Below are positions 1 to 8,106 of a DNA stretch of 64,000 bases, piece after piece. Numbering within the stretch: the first letter of the stretch is position 1; every line of letters starts with the position of its first letter. Under the pieces are notes generated by a model. That model had not been told where the DNA came from, did not search any database, and saw only the letters and a program-made list of their open reading frames with translations. Origin of the DNA: Bradyrhizobium sp. ORS 285 (lineage in GTDB: Bacteria > Pseudomonadota > Alphaproteobacteria > Rhizobiales > Xanthobacteraceae). The stretch is from positions 2,873,001 through 2,937,000 of the forward strand of contig NZ_LT859959.1 in NCBI RefSeq assembly GCF_900176205.1, given 5' to 3'. A program made the translations under genes and the position numbers.

Positions 1-288
1 TTCATGCTGCATCTGCCCGGCGGCCCGTATCATTTTCCGGCCGCCGGCGTCATGGCCTTCATGTCCGGCTGCGGCGAGGTCACGTTTCCGATGCTGCTGG
101 TGCTCGGTCTGGGCACGCGGTTCGCGGCACTTGGTCTGTTGTTCATGACCGCGATCGTCGAGCTCACCGTGCCCGATGGCTGGCCGCTGCATATCACCTG
201 GGCGGCGATGGCGCTGGCGCTGATCGCGCATGGCGGCGGACGTGTGTCGCTCGATCACCTCATCTGCGCCTGGCGAAGCCGGACCTGA
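1..288 (+). CDS. DoxX-family membrane protein, C-terminal part (5' end outside window)
   Basis: The reading frame is open from base 1 and stops at 286-288, so the gene starts upstream of the window; the ATG at base 4 need not be the real start. The visible 94-95 residues contain three hydrophobic stretches with small-residue packing, typical of the four-helix DoxX/SURF4-like inner membrane family. Such proteins are often linked to redox or sulfur metabolism, but nothing here shows the substrate. It ends about 95 bp before the convergent patatin gene. Family assignment is by overall look and is moderate. Confidence 0.6.
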   Translation, partial: FMLHLPGGPYHFPAAGVMAFMSGCGEVTFPMLLVLGLGTRFAALGLLFMTAIVELTVPDGWPLHITWAAMALALIAHGGGRVSLDHLICAWRSRT

Positions 289-383
289 TAGCGCGGCGTC
301 TCAAGATGAGAGCTGCGCCTCGAAGCCAATTCCGAGCGGGCATGGCTTTGCTCGTTGCCTTCTCGAGGGCTTGCGGCGGATTT

Positions 384-1526
384 TCACTCCGCCGCGATCG
401 GCATCTCAACCATGTGTTCGTGCAGGATCACGCCAGAGAGCGCATCGAACTCGCCGACCCATGGCTTCCGCTGCAGCACGGATCGCGTATGCGCGTAGCC
501 TGCATCCCAGCGCTGCATGATGCCGGACGGGCTGAAGTCGATGTCCTTGGTATGGGTCTCATGGTCGAGCTGCGGCGCAAGCAGACGCACCACGTGCATC
601 CGCGTCGAACAGCCATAGCTGACGAGCTCCCGGACGGCCGGATCGTTGCGTTCGTTCTCCGGCAGGCGCGCCGCCAGCTCATTGATGACTTGGCGGAGCC
701 GATGAGCCTGCTGCTGGCGCGCGATCTGGCTGACGATCCGGCTGGAGTATTGCACGTCCTTGTGGCGGTTCAGCACCTCGGCCATCGTCGTCGGCTCCGC
801 ACCCAGCGGATTCCACAGGTGGACGGCGAAGATCAGAGAATTACGACGCGGCTTGTCATCGAAGACCGCTTCAGTCGGTGTGTTAGAGAGAATGCCGCCG
901 TCCCAGTACAGCTCACCGTCGATGCGAACCGCCGGGAAGGCCGGGGGCAGCGCCCCCGAGGCCATGACGTGTTTGACCGTCAGCTTGCCGTCGCGGCTGT
1001 CGAAATAGCGCATCTGGCTGGTTCGCACATGCGCAGCGCCGACGGTGAGTCGAGGTGCGCAGCGGTTGAGCAGATCAAAGTCGACCAGCGCGTTCAGCAT
1101 CTCTTCCAGCGGCGTCGTCGAGTAGAAGCCGGCATTGTCGGGCCCGAGCGGATAGGAATAGCCGGCATGGGCAAACGGGTTCGGACGAAAGAATCCGGGG
1201 ATCCCGTTGGTGATCGTCGACCAATAAGTGAGGCGCTCGTTGAATCCAGGGAAGGCTGTGCGCAGGGTCCAGACCGGATTCTGCTCCATCCGCTTCCAGA
1301 ACTGCCGCAGCCGCGGTAGCCGCTGGTCCGCTGTGTTGCCGGCGATCAGGCTGGCATTGATGGCGCCGATCGAGGTGCCGATGATCCAGTCCGGCTCGAT
1401 CCCGGCTTCATGCAGCGCCTGATAGACGCCGGCCTGGTAGGACCCAAGCGCGCCGCCGCCCTGCAGCACCAGCACGATCTGTCCCGGTTTGTCATCACTT
1501 GCCTTTGCGGTCTCCATGGCCTTCAT
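384..1526 (-). CDS. Patatin-like phospholipase/esterase
   Basis: This 380-residue protein has the patatin signature: the oxyanion loop GGGALGSYQ (residues 23-31), nucleophile motif GTSIG (Ser52) and catalytic DGG (Asp209), giving a Ser-Asp dyad. The C-terminal third extends beyond the core domain, as in bacterial patatins that carry an extra C-terminal domain. The ATG at 1526 is preceded by GGGAG at good spacing, so I prefer it to the upstream in-frame start at 1568, which would add 14 residues. It lies 51 bp behind the 3-hydroxybutyrate dehydrogenase gene on the same strand and is probably co-transcribed with it. That pairing suggests a role at polyhydroxybutyrate granules or in lipid turnover, which is inferred from context. 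Confidence 0.85.
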   Translation of the reverse strand: MKAMETAKASDDKPGQIVLVLQGGGALGSYQAGVYQALHEAGIEPDWIIGTSIGAINASLIAGNTADQRLPRLRQFWKRMEQNPVWTLRTAFPGFNERLTYWSTITNGIPGFFRPNPFAHAGYSYPLGPDNAGFYSTTPLEEMLNALVDFDLLNRCAPRLTVGAAHVRTSQMRYFDSRDGKLTVKHVMASGALPPAFPAVRIDGELYWDGGILSNTPTEAVFDDKPRRNSLIFAVHLWNPLGAEPTTMAEVLNRHKDVQYSSRIVSQIARQQQAHRLRQVINELAARLPENERNDPAVRELVSYGCSTRMHVVRLLAPQLDHETHTKDIDFSPSGIMQRWDAGYAHTRSVLQRKPWVGEFDALSGVILHEHMVEMPIAAE

Positions 1527-1577
1527 GTGCAGCTCCCTCGCTTGTTTGTTGGTGGTCCTGGCGCACACTCAGAAACG

Positions 1578-2402
1578 TCAATGCGCGGTCCAGCCGCCGT
1601 CCACCGGCAGCGCGATCCCGGTGATCGAGGCCGCAGCCGCGCTCGACAGGAACACGGCCAGCGCGCCGATTTCCTCGGAGGTCGCGAAGCGCTTGTTCGG
1701 CTGCTGCGCCAGCAACACGTCGCGGATCACCTGGTCGCGCGAGATGCCGTGGGCCTTGGCCTGGCCTTCGATCTGCGCCTCGACCAGCGGCGTATAGACA
1801 TAGCCGGGGCAGATCGCATTGCAGGTGATGCCGGCCTCAGCCGCTTCCAGGGCCGTCACTTTGGTCAGGCCGACCATGCCGTGCTTCGCCGCGACATAGG
1901 CGGCCTTGAACGGCGAAGCGACCAGCCCGTGAGCCGAGGCGATGTTGATGATCCGGCCGAAGCCGTTCTGGCGCATTGCGGGCAGTGCGAGACGCGTGGT
2001 GTGAAACGCCGACGACAGGTTGATCGCGAGGATCTGGTCCCATTTCTGAGGCGGGAATTGTTCGAGCGGCGCGACATGCTGGATGCCGGCGTTGTTGACG
2101 AGGATGTCGAGCCTGCCGGATTGAGCGATGGTGGTGGCGATCATCTCTGCGATGGAGTCCGGGCTCGTCATGTCGGCCGCGGAGTAGGTTGCCCTCACGC
2201 CGCATGCGGTCGCGATCTGCTCCCGCGTCGCTTCAATCTCGTTTGCGTCGCCAAAGCCGTTCAGCACGATGTCGGCACCGGCCTCGGCCAGCGCGCGTGC
2301 GATGCCGAGCCCGATGCCGCTGGTCGAGCCGGTGACCAGCGCCACCTTGCCGGCAAGGGCATGAGTGGTAACCCGTGACGGCGTTTGAACGGTAACGTTC
2401 AT
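1578..2402 (-). CDS. bdhA: D-3-hydroxybutyrate dehydrogenase (SDR family)
   Basis: A classical short-chain dehydrogenase of 274 residues, slightly longer than the usual ~260 because of an N-terminal extension of about 15 residues. It shows the NAD-binding TGSTSGIG (24-31), the NNAG motif (103-106), and catalytic Ser156, Tyr169 and Lys173 in YVAAK. The stretch NAICPGYVYTPLVE is characteristic of 3-hydroxybutyrate dehydrogenases. It should interconvert D-3-hydroxybutyrate and acetoacetate with NAD in the cytoplasm, the last step of polyhydroxybutyrate mobilisation. It is the first gene of a likely two-gene operon with the patatin and is divergent from a LysR regulator. Specific function is assigned by family resemblance. 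Confidence 0.88.
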   Translation of the reverse strand: MNVTVQTPSRVTTHALAGKVALVTGSTSGIGLGIARALAEAGADIVLNGFGDANEIEATREQIATACGVRATYSAADMTSPDSIAEMIATTIAQSGRLDILVNNAGIQHVAPLEQFPPQKWDQILAINLSSAFHTTRLALPAMRQNGFGRIINIASAHGLVASPFKAAYVAAKHGMVGLTKVTALEAAEAGITCNAICPGYVYTPLVEAQIEGQAKAHGISRDQVIRDVLLAQQPNKRFATSEEIGALAVFLSSAAAASITGIALPVDGGWTAH

Positions 2403-2616
2403 GGCGGATCCCTCGTAATTGTCTTGTCCTTGGGAGTGTCTTGGCGAGCGGACGCCTTGGGGTGTCCGATGTCGCTCACAGTTCTGAGGGACTGGCAGGT
2501 GAGATGGAAATACTGCATGGCTTCCGAAACGATAGGCCGGCGCTATTGCAGCCCGGATGTCCTTCAGCCCGGTTTTTGCTATTCAGTCACGACACACAGG
2601 AGCAGGGAGGCGATCG

Positions 2617-3504
2617 ATGGAAATGCACCAGGTCCGCTATTTCCTCGCCGTCGCACGGTTGCTCAATTTCACCAGGGCGGCAGAGGAGTGCAACGTCACG
2701 CAGCCTTCGCTGACGCGTGCGATCAAACAGCTCGAGGCGGAGCTCGGCGGTGACCTGTTACGGCGTGAACGCCCATCGGCCCAGCTGACCGAGCTCGGCC
2801 AGCGCATGCATCCGCTGCTGCAACAGTGCTATGACGCCGCACTCGGCGCCCGGTCGCTGGCGTCCTCGTTCAAAAGCGGCGAGGTCGGGGCGCTACGGAT
2901 CGCGCTCACGCATTCGATCGACCTGGCGTTGCTGATCCCGCACCTCGAACAGATCAAGCGGCAGTTCAACCGGCTGGAGTTTCGTTTCCTGCGCGGCAGC
3001 AGCGGCGAGGTCGCGGAGTATCTGAAGAAGGGCGACGCCGAACTCGGCATTGCCGCGGAGATCAATGCGAGCTGGGATCGGCTCGATGTGTGGCCGCTGT
3101 TCACCGAGGACTTCGAGCTGGTCGTGCGCAAGGACCATCATCTTGCCGGCCGCGGCACGGTCGAGATCGACGATCTCAGAACCGAACAGTTGTTGAGCAG
3201 AACCTATTGCGAGCATCGCGGCCGGATTTCCGCGAGCCTGCGCGAGCGCGGGATCGACATCGACCGCGGTCACGAGATCTGCTCGGAGCGCGACTTGATC
3301 GAGCTGGTCCAGGCCGACATCGGGGTCGCCATGATTCCGCACACGTCGCCGGTGCCGGACACGCTGAAGCGCACCGCTATCACAGGGCTCGACGCACGAC
3401 GCACCGTCAATCTCTATGGCGTTGCCGGCCGCCAGCGCACGGCAGTGGCCTCAGCCGTGATGCGGATGCTTCGCGGCGCCGACTGGCGGAGCATCGCCGG
3501 CTAA
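2617..3504 (+). CDS. LysR-family transcriptional regulator
   Basis: A 295-residue LysR protein. The N-terminal winged helix-turn-helix is clear (QVRYFLAVARLLNFTRAAEE, then QPSLTRAIKQLEAELGG), followed by a periplasmic-binding-protein-like effector domain from about residue 90. The ATG at 2617 has a strong GGAGG at 2606-2610, so I reject the upstream ATG at 2557. It is transcribed away from bdhA across a 214-bp gap, the usual arrangement for a LysR regulator that controls its divergent neighbour and itself. The effector is unknown. It ends 9 bp from the convergent peroxiredoxin-like gene. Confidence 0.85.
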   Translation: MEMHQVRYFLAVARLLNFTRAAEECNVTQPSLTRAIKQLEAELGGDLLRRERPSAQLTELGQRMHPLLQQCYDAALGARSLASSFKSGEVGALRIALTHSIDLALLIPHLEQIKRQFNRLEFRFLRGSSGEVAEYLKKGDAELGIAAEINASWDRLDVWPLFTEDFELVVRKDHHLAGRGTVEIDDLRTEQLLSRTYCEHRGRISASLRERGIDIDRGHEICSERDLIELVQADIGVAMIPHTSPVPDTLKRTAITGLDARRTVNLYGVAGRQRTAVASAVMRMLRGADWRSIAG

Positions 3505-3513
3505 GGCGAGAGC

Positions 3514-4221
3514 TCAGGTCGCGCGTCTCAGCGCCTCGATCAGATCCTCCACGTCCATCCGCCTGCGGAAATCCGGATCGACGAAACGCGACGAGACCAC
3601 GCCGTCGCGGCCGACCACGAACACGGCGGGGATCGGCAGCATCCAGCCATCGTTGCCGTGAAATCTCGCCATGTGCTGATACGACAGCAGCTGCTGGATC
3701 TCCTGACCAAGCCAGAAGGCGAGGTTCAGCGACAGCGCATAGCCGTTGTCGAGATCGGTGAGCACTGGAAAGCTCGCGCCGCAATCGGCCTTGAACTGGC
3801 CGGTATACTCCTGTGTTTCCGGCATGATCGCCACCAGCTGCGCGCCCATCGCGTCGATCCGCGGCCCGGCCTGGATCACGGCGCGGGCGTTGAGCCGGCA
3901 ATATGGGCACCAGTGGCCGCGAAAGAACATCACCGCGACGGGACCCCTCGCGAGAAGTGACGAGAGCGCGACGAGACGCCCGCACTCGTCGGGCAGGATG
4001 AAAGCCGGCATCTCCTCGCCGGGACGGGGCGCATTGAGCCCCCCGCCGTTGTCTCCCAACCGCTCGACCAGCCGATCGACCGCCGCCGCATAGGCCGGAA
4101 AGATCTCCCGGCCGGCGTCCGCATAGGCGCGCAGCTGCTCGTTCAGCGGGCCATCCATCTCGCGGCAGCGCTGGAAGGCGAGCTTCAGCCGTTCGGCATC
4201 GTCAGAGGAGAGAGCGGTCAT
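3514..4221 (-). CDS. Peroxiredoxin-like (AhpC/TSA) protein with CPYC motif
   Basis: A 235-residue thioredoxin-fold protein of the peroxiredoxin-like family. After an N-terminal helical region of about 65 residues comes the AhpC/TSA-type core with FFRGHWCPYC (Cys105 and Cys108). A CxxC in this position suggests thiol-disulfide or peroxide chemistry. No signal peptide is seen, so it is probably cytoplasmic. The frame stays open to 4494, but a CGGAG box sits 6 nt before the ATG at 4221 (3 nt before another at 4224) and homology begins there. Convergent with the LysR gene. The substrate is unknown. Confidence 0.75.
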   Translation of the reverse strand: MTALSSDDAERLKLAFQRCREMDGPLNEQLRAYADAGREIFPAYAAAVDRLVERLGDNGGGLNAPRPGEEMPAFILPDECGRLVALSSLLARGPVAVMFFRGHWCPYCRLNARAVIQAGPRIDAMGAQLVAIMPETQEYTGQFKADCGASFPVLTDLDNGYALSLNLAFWLGQEIQQLLSYQHMARFHGNDGWMLPIPAVFVVGRDGVVSSRFVDPDFRRRMDVEDLIEALRRAT

Positions 4222-4530
4222 CATCGGCTCCGAGAAGAGCTGCAGAATAGGGCGGCTGCGCCGTTCCTGAAAGGGCGGTCGACGCGCAAGCTGGGGCAAA
4301 CGACACCTCACCGTCGCCGGTGGCGAAATGGAAATGCCGATCCCCAATCGGTTCCATAGCCGCTGCCAATCGCGCTCGGACCGCGTTGTCGCGCGCGTCC
4401 GTCGCAGGTCCTGGCATGGATAGCTCCGCGCTATCGTTTCGAAAGACCTTTGGCATTTCAGAACATCCCAGCTCTTCGACCACAATGCCGTCACTGCCTC
4501 TCATGCCACCATCACCTTAGGAGAGTCCCG

Positions 4531-5010
4531 ATGTTCCAGAAGTCCCGCCAATCTCCCGCATTGCTACTCGGCCTCGCCGTCTTCGGTGCGGCCGCGCTGA
4601 CGCAGCCGTCCTTCGCCGGCGAATGTCCAGCCGACAAGATGAAGCCGAATGCGCGCTCCATGGTCGACTACAAGCCGGTCGGCGTCACCGACGTGACGCT
4701 GGGCTCGATCGATCTCGAGAAGCAGCCCGCCAACATCAAGGACCGCGAGCTGCGCTTCCGCAAGCTGACGATCGAGCCCGGCGGGATCGTGCCGTGGCAC
4801 AGCCATGACGACCGACCGGCACTGATCTTCGTGCAGCAGGGCGAGATCGTGGAATACGCCTCCAATTGCGTCGACCCGATCGTGCACAAGGCCGGCGACA
4901 TCCGCCCCGAAGTTCATGGCACGTCGCATTGGTGGAAGAATCTCGGCAAGGAGACCGTCATCCTCTATGTCGGCGACGTCCGCCGCGATCCGCACGATCA
5001 CAACATGTAG
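4531..5010 (+). CDS. Secreted cupin-domain protein
   Basis: A 159-residue protein with an N-terminal signal peptide (hydrophobic stretch ending near PSFAGE, cleavage about residue 30) and one cupin beta-barrel. Metal ligands are visible in PGGIVPWHSHDDRP (two His) and in the second cupin motif around GTSHWWKN. The ATG at 4531 follows AGGAGA at good spacing; the longer upstream frame has no support. It sits just upstream of an MFS transporter in the same direction, with a strong hairpin between them. The specific reaction cannot be read from the sequence. Confidence 0.75.
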   Translation: MFQKSRQSPALLLGLAVFGAAALTQPSFAGECPADKMKPNARSMVDYKPVGVTDVTLGSIDLEKQPANIKDRELRFRKLTIEPGGIVPWHSHDDRPALIFVQQGEIVEYASNCVDPIVHKAGDIRPEVHGTSHWWKNLGKETVILYVGDVRRDPHDHNM

Positions 5011-5055
5011 TGACCGGACCGCAACGAGCTCCTCTGGTCAAACACCTCGTTGCGC

Positions 5056-5100
5056 GATGTGACGTCCCTGGCACCGCCCCCTGTTCGGGGGCGTCACATC
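5056..5100 (+). terminator. Strong two-part hairpin between the cupin and MFS genes
   Basis: An outer stem GATGTGACG/CGTCACATC (5056-5064 with 5092-5100) encloses a perfect 6-bp stem GCCCCC/GGGGGC (5076-5081 with 5087-5092) with loop TGTTC; one base is shared between the two stems and there is a one-sided bulge of about 12 nt. No long T run follows, so it could be a weak terminator for the cupin gene or a leader structure of the MFS mRNA, whose start codon is 28 nt downstream. Confidence 0.5.
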
Positions 5101-5128
5101 TTCCCGTTTCCTGGCAGGAGCCGCTCCC

Positions 5129-6337
5129 ATGATGATGGACATGTCCTCCGCACCGATGCGGCCGGCTGCAATCGCGACTGTCGGACATGCTCCGAGCGCG
5201 ATACGCCGCGCGGTGGTCATCGGTGCGACTGCCTTTCTCACCGTGGTCGATCTCTTTGCGACCCAGGCGATCCTGCCGGCGCTGACCCGCCATTATGGCG
5301 TGACGCCCGCGGCGATGGGCTTCGCCGCCAACGCCTGTACGATCGGCATGGCGATCGCGAGTCTCGTCATCGGTATCTTCAGCCCGCGGATCAATCGTCG
5401 CTTCGGCATTCTGCTCAGTCTCGTCTCGCTGGCCGTGCCGACCAGCCTGCTGGCGGTGGCTCCCGGTCTGATGACATTCACCGCGCTCCGCGTCATGCAG
5501 GGCCTGTGCATGGCATCGGCGTTCGCGCTGACGCTGGCTCATCTGGGTGAGCAATGCAGCACCGCCGATGCCGGCAGCGCCTTTGCGGCCTACATCACCG
5601 GCAATGTCGCGAGCAATCTCGTCGGGCGCCTGATCGCGGCGGCGGCGGTCGATGGCCTCGGTCTCGCCTGGAACTTCCTGCTGTTCGCCGCGCTCAACCT
5701 GGTTGGCGCGATGCTGGTGTATGCGACGATCCACAGCGTTGCACCGATCGTCGAGGGCATGCATGGCGACGGTCCTTGGAAGGCGCTGGCTGCCCATTGG
5801 CGGAATGTCCGCCTGCGCGCGGCCTTCGGCATCGGCTTCTGTATTCTGTTTGCGTTCATCGGCACCTTTACTTTCGTCAATTTCGTACTTGTGCAACCGC
5901 CGCTCTCGCTCGGAATGATGTCGCTCGGCATCGTCTATTTCGTGTTCGCACCCTCGGTGGTCACGACGCTGCTGGCGGGACCCGTTGCGAGCCGGATCGG
6001 CACCCGCGTCACGCTCTGGGCGGCTCTGGCATTGGCCGCGGCTGGCCTGCCGCTGTTGCTCACGGCGCACCTAGCGTTCGTGCTGGGCGGCATGGTGCTG
6101 GTGGCCGTCGGAACCTTCTTCGCGCAGGCCGCGGTCACCGGCTTCGTCGGACGCGCTGCGAGCGAGAATCGCGGCATCGCCAGCGGCAGCTATCTGGCCT
6201 GCTATTTCTTCGGTGGGCTCGCTGGCAGCGCGCTGCTCGGCCAGCTCTTCGACCGGCACGGCTGGACCGCATGTGTTGTCGGAATAGCGCTAGCGCTCGG
6301 CGTGGCCGCAGCGCTAGCGTCTTGGCTCAAGGAGTAA
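5129..6337 (+). CDS. MFS transporter (probable drug/metabolite exporter)
   Basis: A 402-residue polytopic membrane protein with about 12 hydrophobic segments, the usual length for the major facilitator superfamily. An early segment carries TVVDLFATQAILPAL, typical of the DHA family, followed by the loop SPRINRRFG between the second and third helices. Three in-frame Met codons cluster at the start; 5129 is chosen because GGAG lies about 10 nt upstream. It acts in the inner membrane, probably by proton antiport. Substrate unknown. Gene order suggests a link with the upstream cupin gene, but the hairpin between them may separate the transcripts. Confidence 0.8.
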   Translation: MMMDMSSAPMRPAAIATVGHAPSAIRRAVVIGATAFLTVVDLFATQAILPALTRHYGVTPAAMGFAANACTIGMAIASLVIGIFSPRINRRFGILLSLVSLAVPTSLLAVAPGLMTFTALRVMQGLCMASAFALTLAHLGEQCSTADAGSAFAAYITGNVASNLVGRLIAAAAVDGLGLAWNFLLFAALNLVGAMLVYATIHSVAPIVEGMHGDGPWKALAAHWRNVRLRAAFGIGFCILFAFIGTFTFVNFVLVQPPLSLGMMSLGIVYFVFAPSVVTTLLAGPVASRIGTRVTLWAALALAAAGLPLLLTAHLAFVLGGMVLVAVGTFFAQAAVTGFVGRAASENRGIASGSYLACYFFGGLAGSALLGQLFDRHGWTACVVGIALALGVAAALASWLKE

Positions 6338-6396
6338 CCGACTTCCGTCAAGCCGCTCGGATCTCGGGAAAGCGAGCACAGGTTGGCGGAATGACT

Positions 6397-6900
6397 TCAG
6401 CCGGCGAAGCTCTTTTTGATTTCGGCAGCGACGGTGGCGGCGTTCTCGTCGAGCACGAAATGGCCGGCGTCGAGCCAGACGAGACGGGCGTCGGGCAGGT
6501 CGGCGAGGTAGGCCTCGGCGCCGGCGGGGACGAAAAACGGATCGTTCTTGCCCCACACGATCAACGTCTTCGGGCGATGGGTGGGGAAGGCCTGATGCCA
6601 GCTGTCGTAGAGCGCGACGTTGGTCTTGTAGTCCTCCAGCAAGTTCAGATGTGCCCGATCGTGGCCGGCGCGGTCGAGCAGCGCCTGATCGTGCGTCCAA
6701 TTGTCGGGACTGACGGTTTCGACATTGCGGGCGCCGACCTGATACTGGTACTGGCTCGTTTCGGCGGACAGCAGCTCGCGGGCGGCGGCCTCGCTGGCGG
6801 CATCGCGCTTCTCCCATAGCGGCAGGAAGATCTGCGCCGGCATCTCGCCCACACCTGCCATATAGGCATCGGCGCCGCGGCGGTCGGAGCGGGCTTTCGC
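6397..6900 (-). pseudogene. Alpha/beta hydrolase, 5'-truncated remnant
   Basis: The C-terminal half of an alpha/beta hydrolase is clear: TLIVWGKNDPFFVPAGAEAY contains the acid-bearing strand, and LDAGHFVLDE contains the catalytic His. The N-terminal half, with the nucleophile elbow and oxyanion residues, is missing. Upstream of about 6900 the frame runs into unrelated low-G+C DNA and its only initiation codon is a poor TTG at 6969. About 170 residues of homologous sequence remain, against roughly 290 for the family. It is very likely non-functional and marks one side of a recombination junction. Confidence 0.75.
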
Positions 6901-6901
6901 T

Positions 6902-7336
6902 GATGATAAGCGCGATAGCCTAGAAATCGATAGTCTTAGAGGCAAAGGTTTGGATGAACTCGATCTCAAGATAAATCAATCGATTGAGGAAGTTGCCGAG
7001 GCACGACGTATATTTTTGTTCAAAGAGACCTTCTGGGTTCTGTCAAGAGATAAGTTCTATCATTTTCGATTTGGGAGCAATGATGCTTTGATTGCGCCAA
7101 TCCAGTCGCGGATTTCATTTGTCGCACCGCCGGCTCGCGTCTTGTCGGCCGTGGGGGGGCCTGCAGGGCTAATTGTTGAGTCCGACGATGATGTCTATTT
7201 CTTGCACAGGTATAGGTGGCAAAAGTTGATTTCAGAACCTGTTCATTCTGTTAGAAGCTACCTGAGTTCAAAGCGCTATAGGAAGCTTGTGACTGCAGTA
7301 GCTTCGGACAGAGTCGAGCTCGCGGCCCATTTGTAG
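6902..7336 (+). pseudogene. Unknown low-G+C gene fragment, 5'-truncated
   Basis: A frame with protein-like composition ends at 7336. The first usable start is TTG at 6950 (128 residues), but the frame stays open and protein-like upstream (DDKRDSLEIDSLRGKGLDEL) right up to the point where the hydrolase remnant on the other strand begins. This suggests the 3' part of a larger gene cut at about 6900. Base composition is visibly more AT-rich than the neighbours, which suggests foreign origin. No family recognised. Confidence 0.5.
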
Positions 7337-7439
7337 TCAAGATCAATTGAATGACGGTGACGCGGCGCTTGTCACCATGAGCGGGTGCTCCGTACCCTGA
7401 GCTGCAGGTGGACTATGAGCCGCGGGCTCTTGGAGAGGA

Positions 7440-8042
7440 TAGATGCTGCGCCTCGGCACTGCTTCGTTGTTGCTCAGAGACTGGATGATCATCTGCCCGA
7501 CGGGCAATCCTCGCATGCCCCGCATGCGCCAACTGCCCGTCGTGCCAGTTTGTCGTGCACGTCTCTCTTGCCACGTCGGGCAAATCACCTGCACATTTCC
7601 GCGCATCCCGGCTCGCTGAAGAGGGACGTTTCGCGATCGTCATGAAGCGTCGAGCCGGAGAGGCGACGGGCGCGTTGCTCCGCAGCCGGGTGTCACAGCC
7701 CGCGCCGACGAACGGAGCGAGGCGACGGCGAAATGGTGTGGTCCTGGTCTCCCGACGCTGAGACCAAGCCGGTGGTCATGATGATCCGCTGGTGACGGGG
7801 GCAAGACAGCCGGTCCCCGGGGAGAGCTCCTATTAGTCGCAAAACCGTCGCGCAGGGAAGGCCGGATATTGGGCTGAACCTGTGGTTCTGCCGCGTGCTT
7901 GTTTGCTGCACGCGGACCGCGGGTGTCAGCCGATACCCGGTCTTCCCTGCGCCTCTTCTTCCGTAGGAGAGGTTCATTTGAGGACACAACTCGGGCGCAG
8001 ATCGCCGCGAGATCGCGAAGCCATGCCTGGTGTCAAAACCGT
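7440..8042 (+). repeat. Dispersed structured intergenic repeat, copy 1
   Basis: About 0.6 kb is closely repeated, in the same orientation, at 36870-37469; the strongest identity runs from about 7481 to 8020. Frames that cross it are broken and differ between the copies, so it is not coding. The core forms a long hairpin: arms 7850-7865 and 7937-7952 pair over 16 bp with one G.T wobble and enclose an inner perfect 8-bp stem (7891-7898 with 7908-7915, 9-nt loop). No transposase or target-site duplication was seen. From general knowledge, Bradyrhizobium genomes carry families of such intergenic repeats; membership in a named family was not tested. Confidence 0.75.
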
Positions 8043-8106
8043 GGAGAAGGGGCGCATTACGATGTCATGCCGTGACCCGCAGGGGCGGCCGGCCGGCGCC
8101 CGGACC

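Noticed and set aside
306..1319. 337-residue open frame on the + strand
   Set aside because: It runs antisense to the patatin gene, whose motifs are intact. The Arg/His-rich product is a high-G+C shadow.
4958..6070. 370-residue frame on the - strand
   Set aside because: Antisense to the MFS gene, with a composition of Arg, Gln and Asp repeats and no domain.
7440..8042. Repeat considered as an insertion sequence or attachment site
   Set aside because: No transposase or integrase frame, terminal inverted repeats or target duplication seen, and no tRNA nearby.
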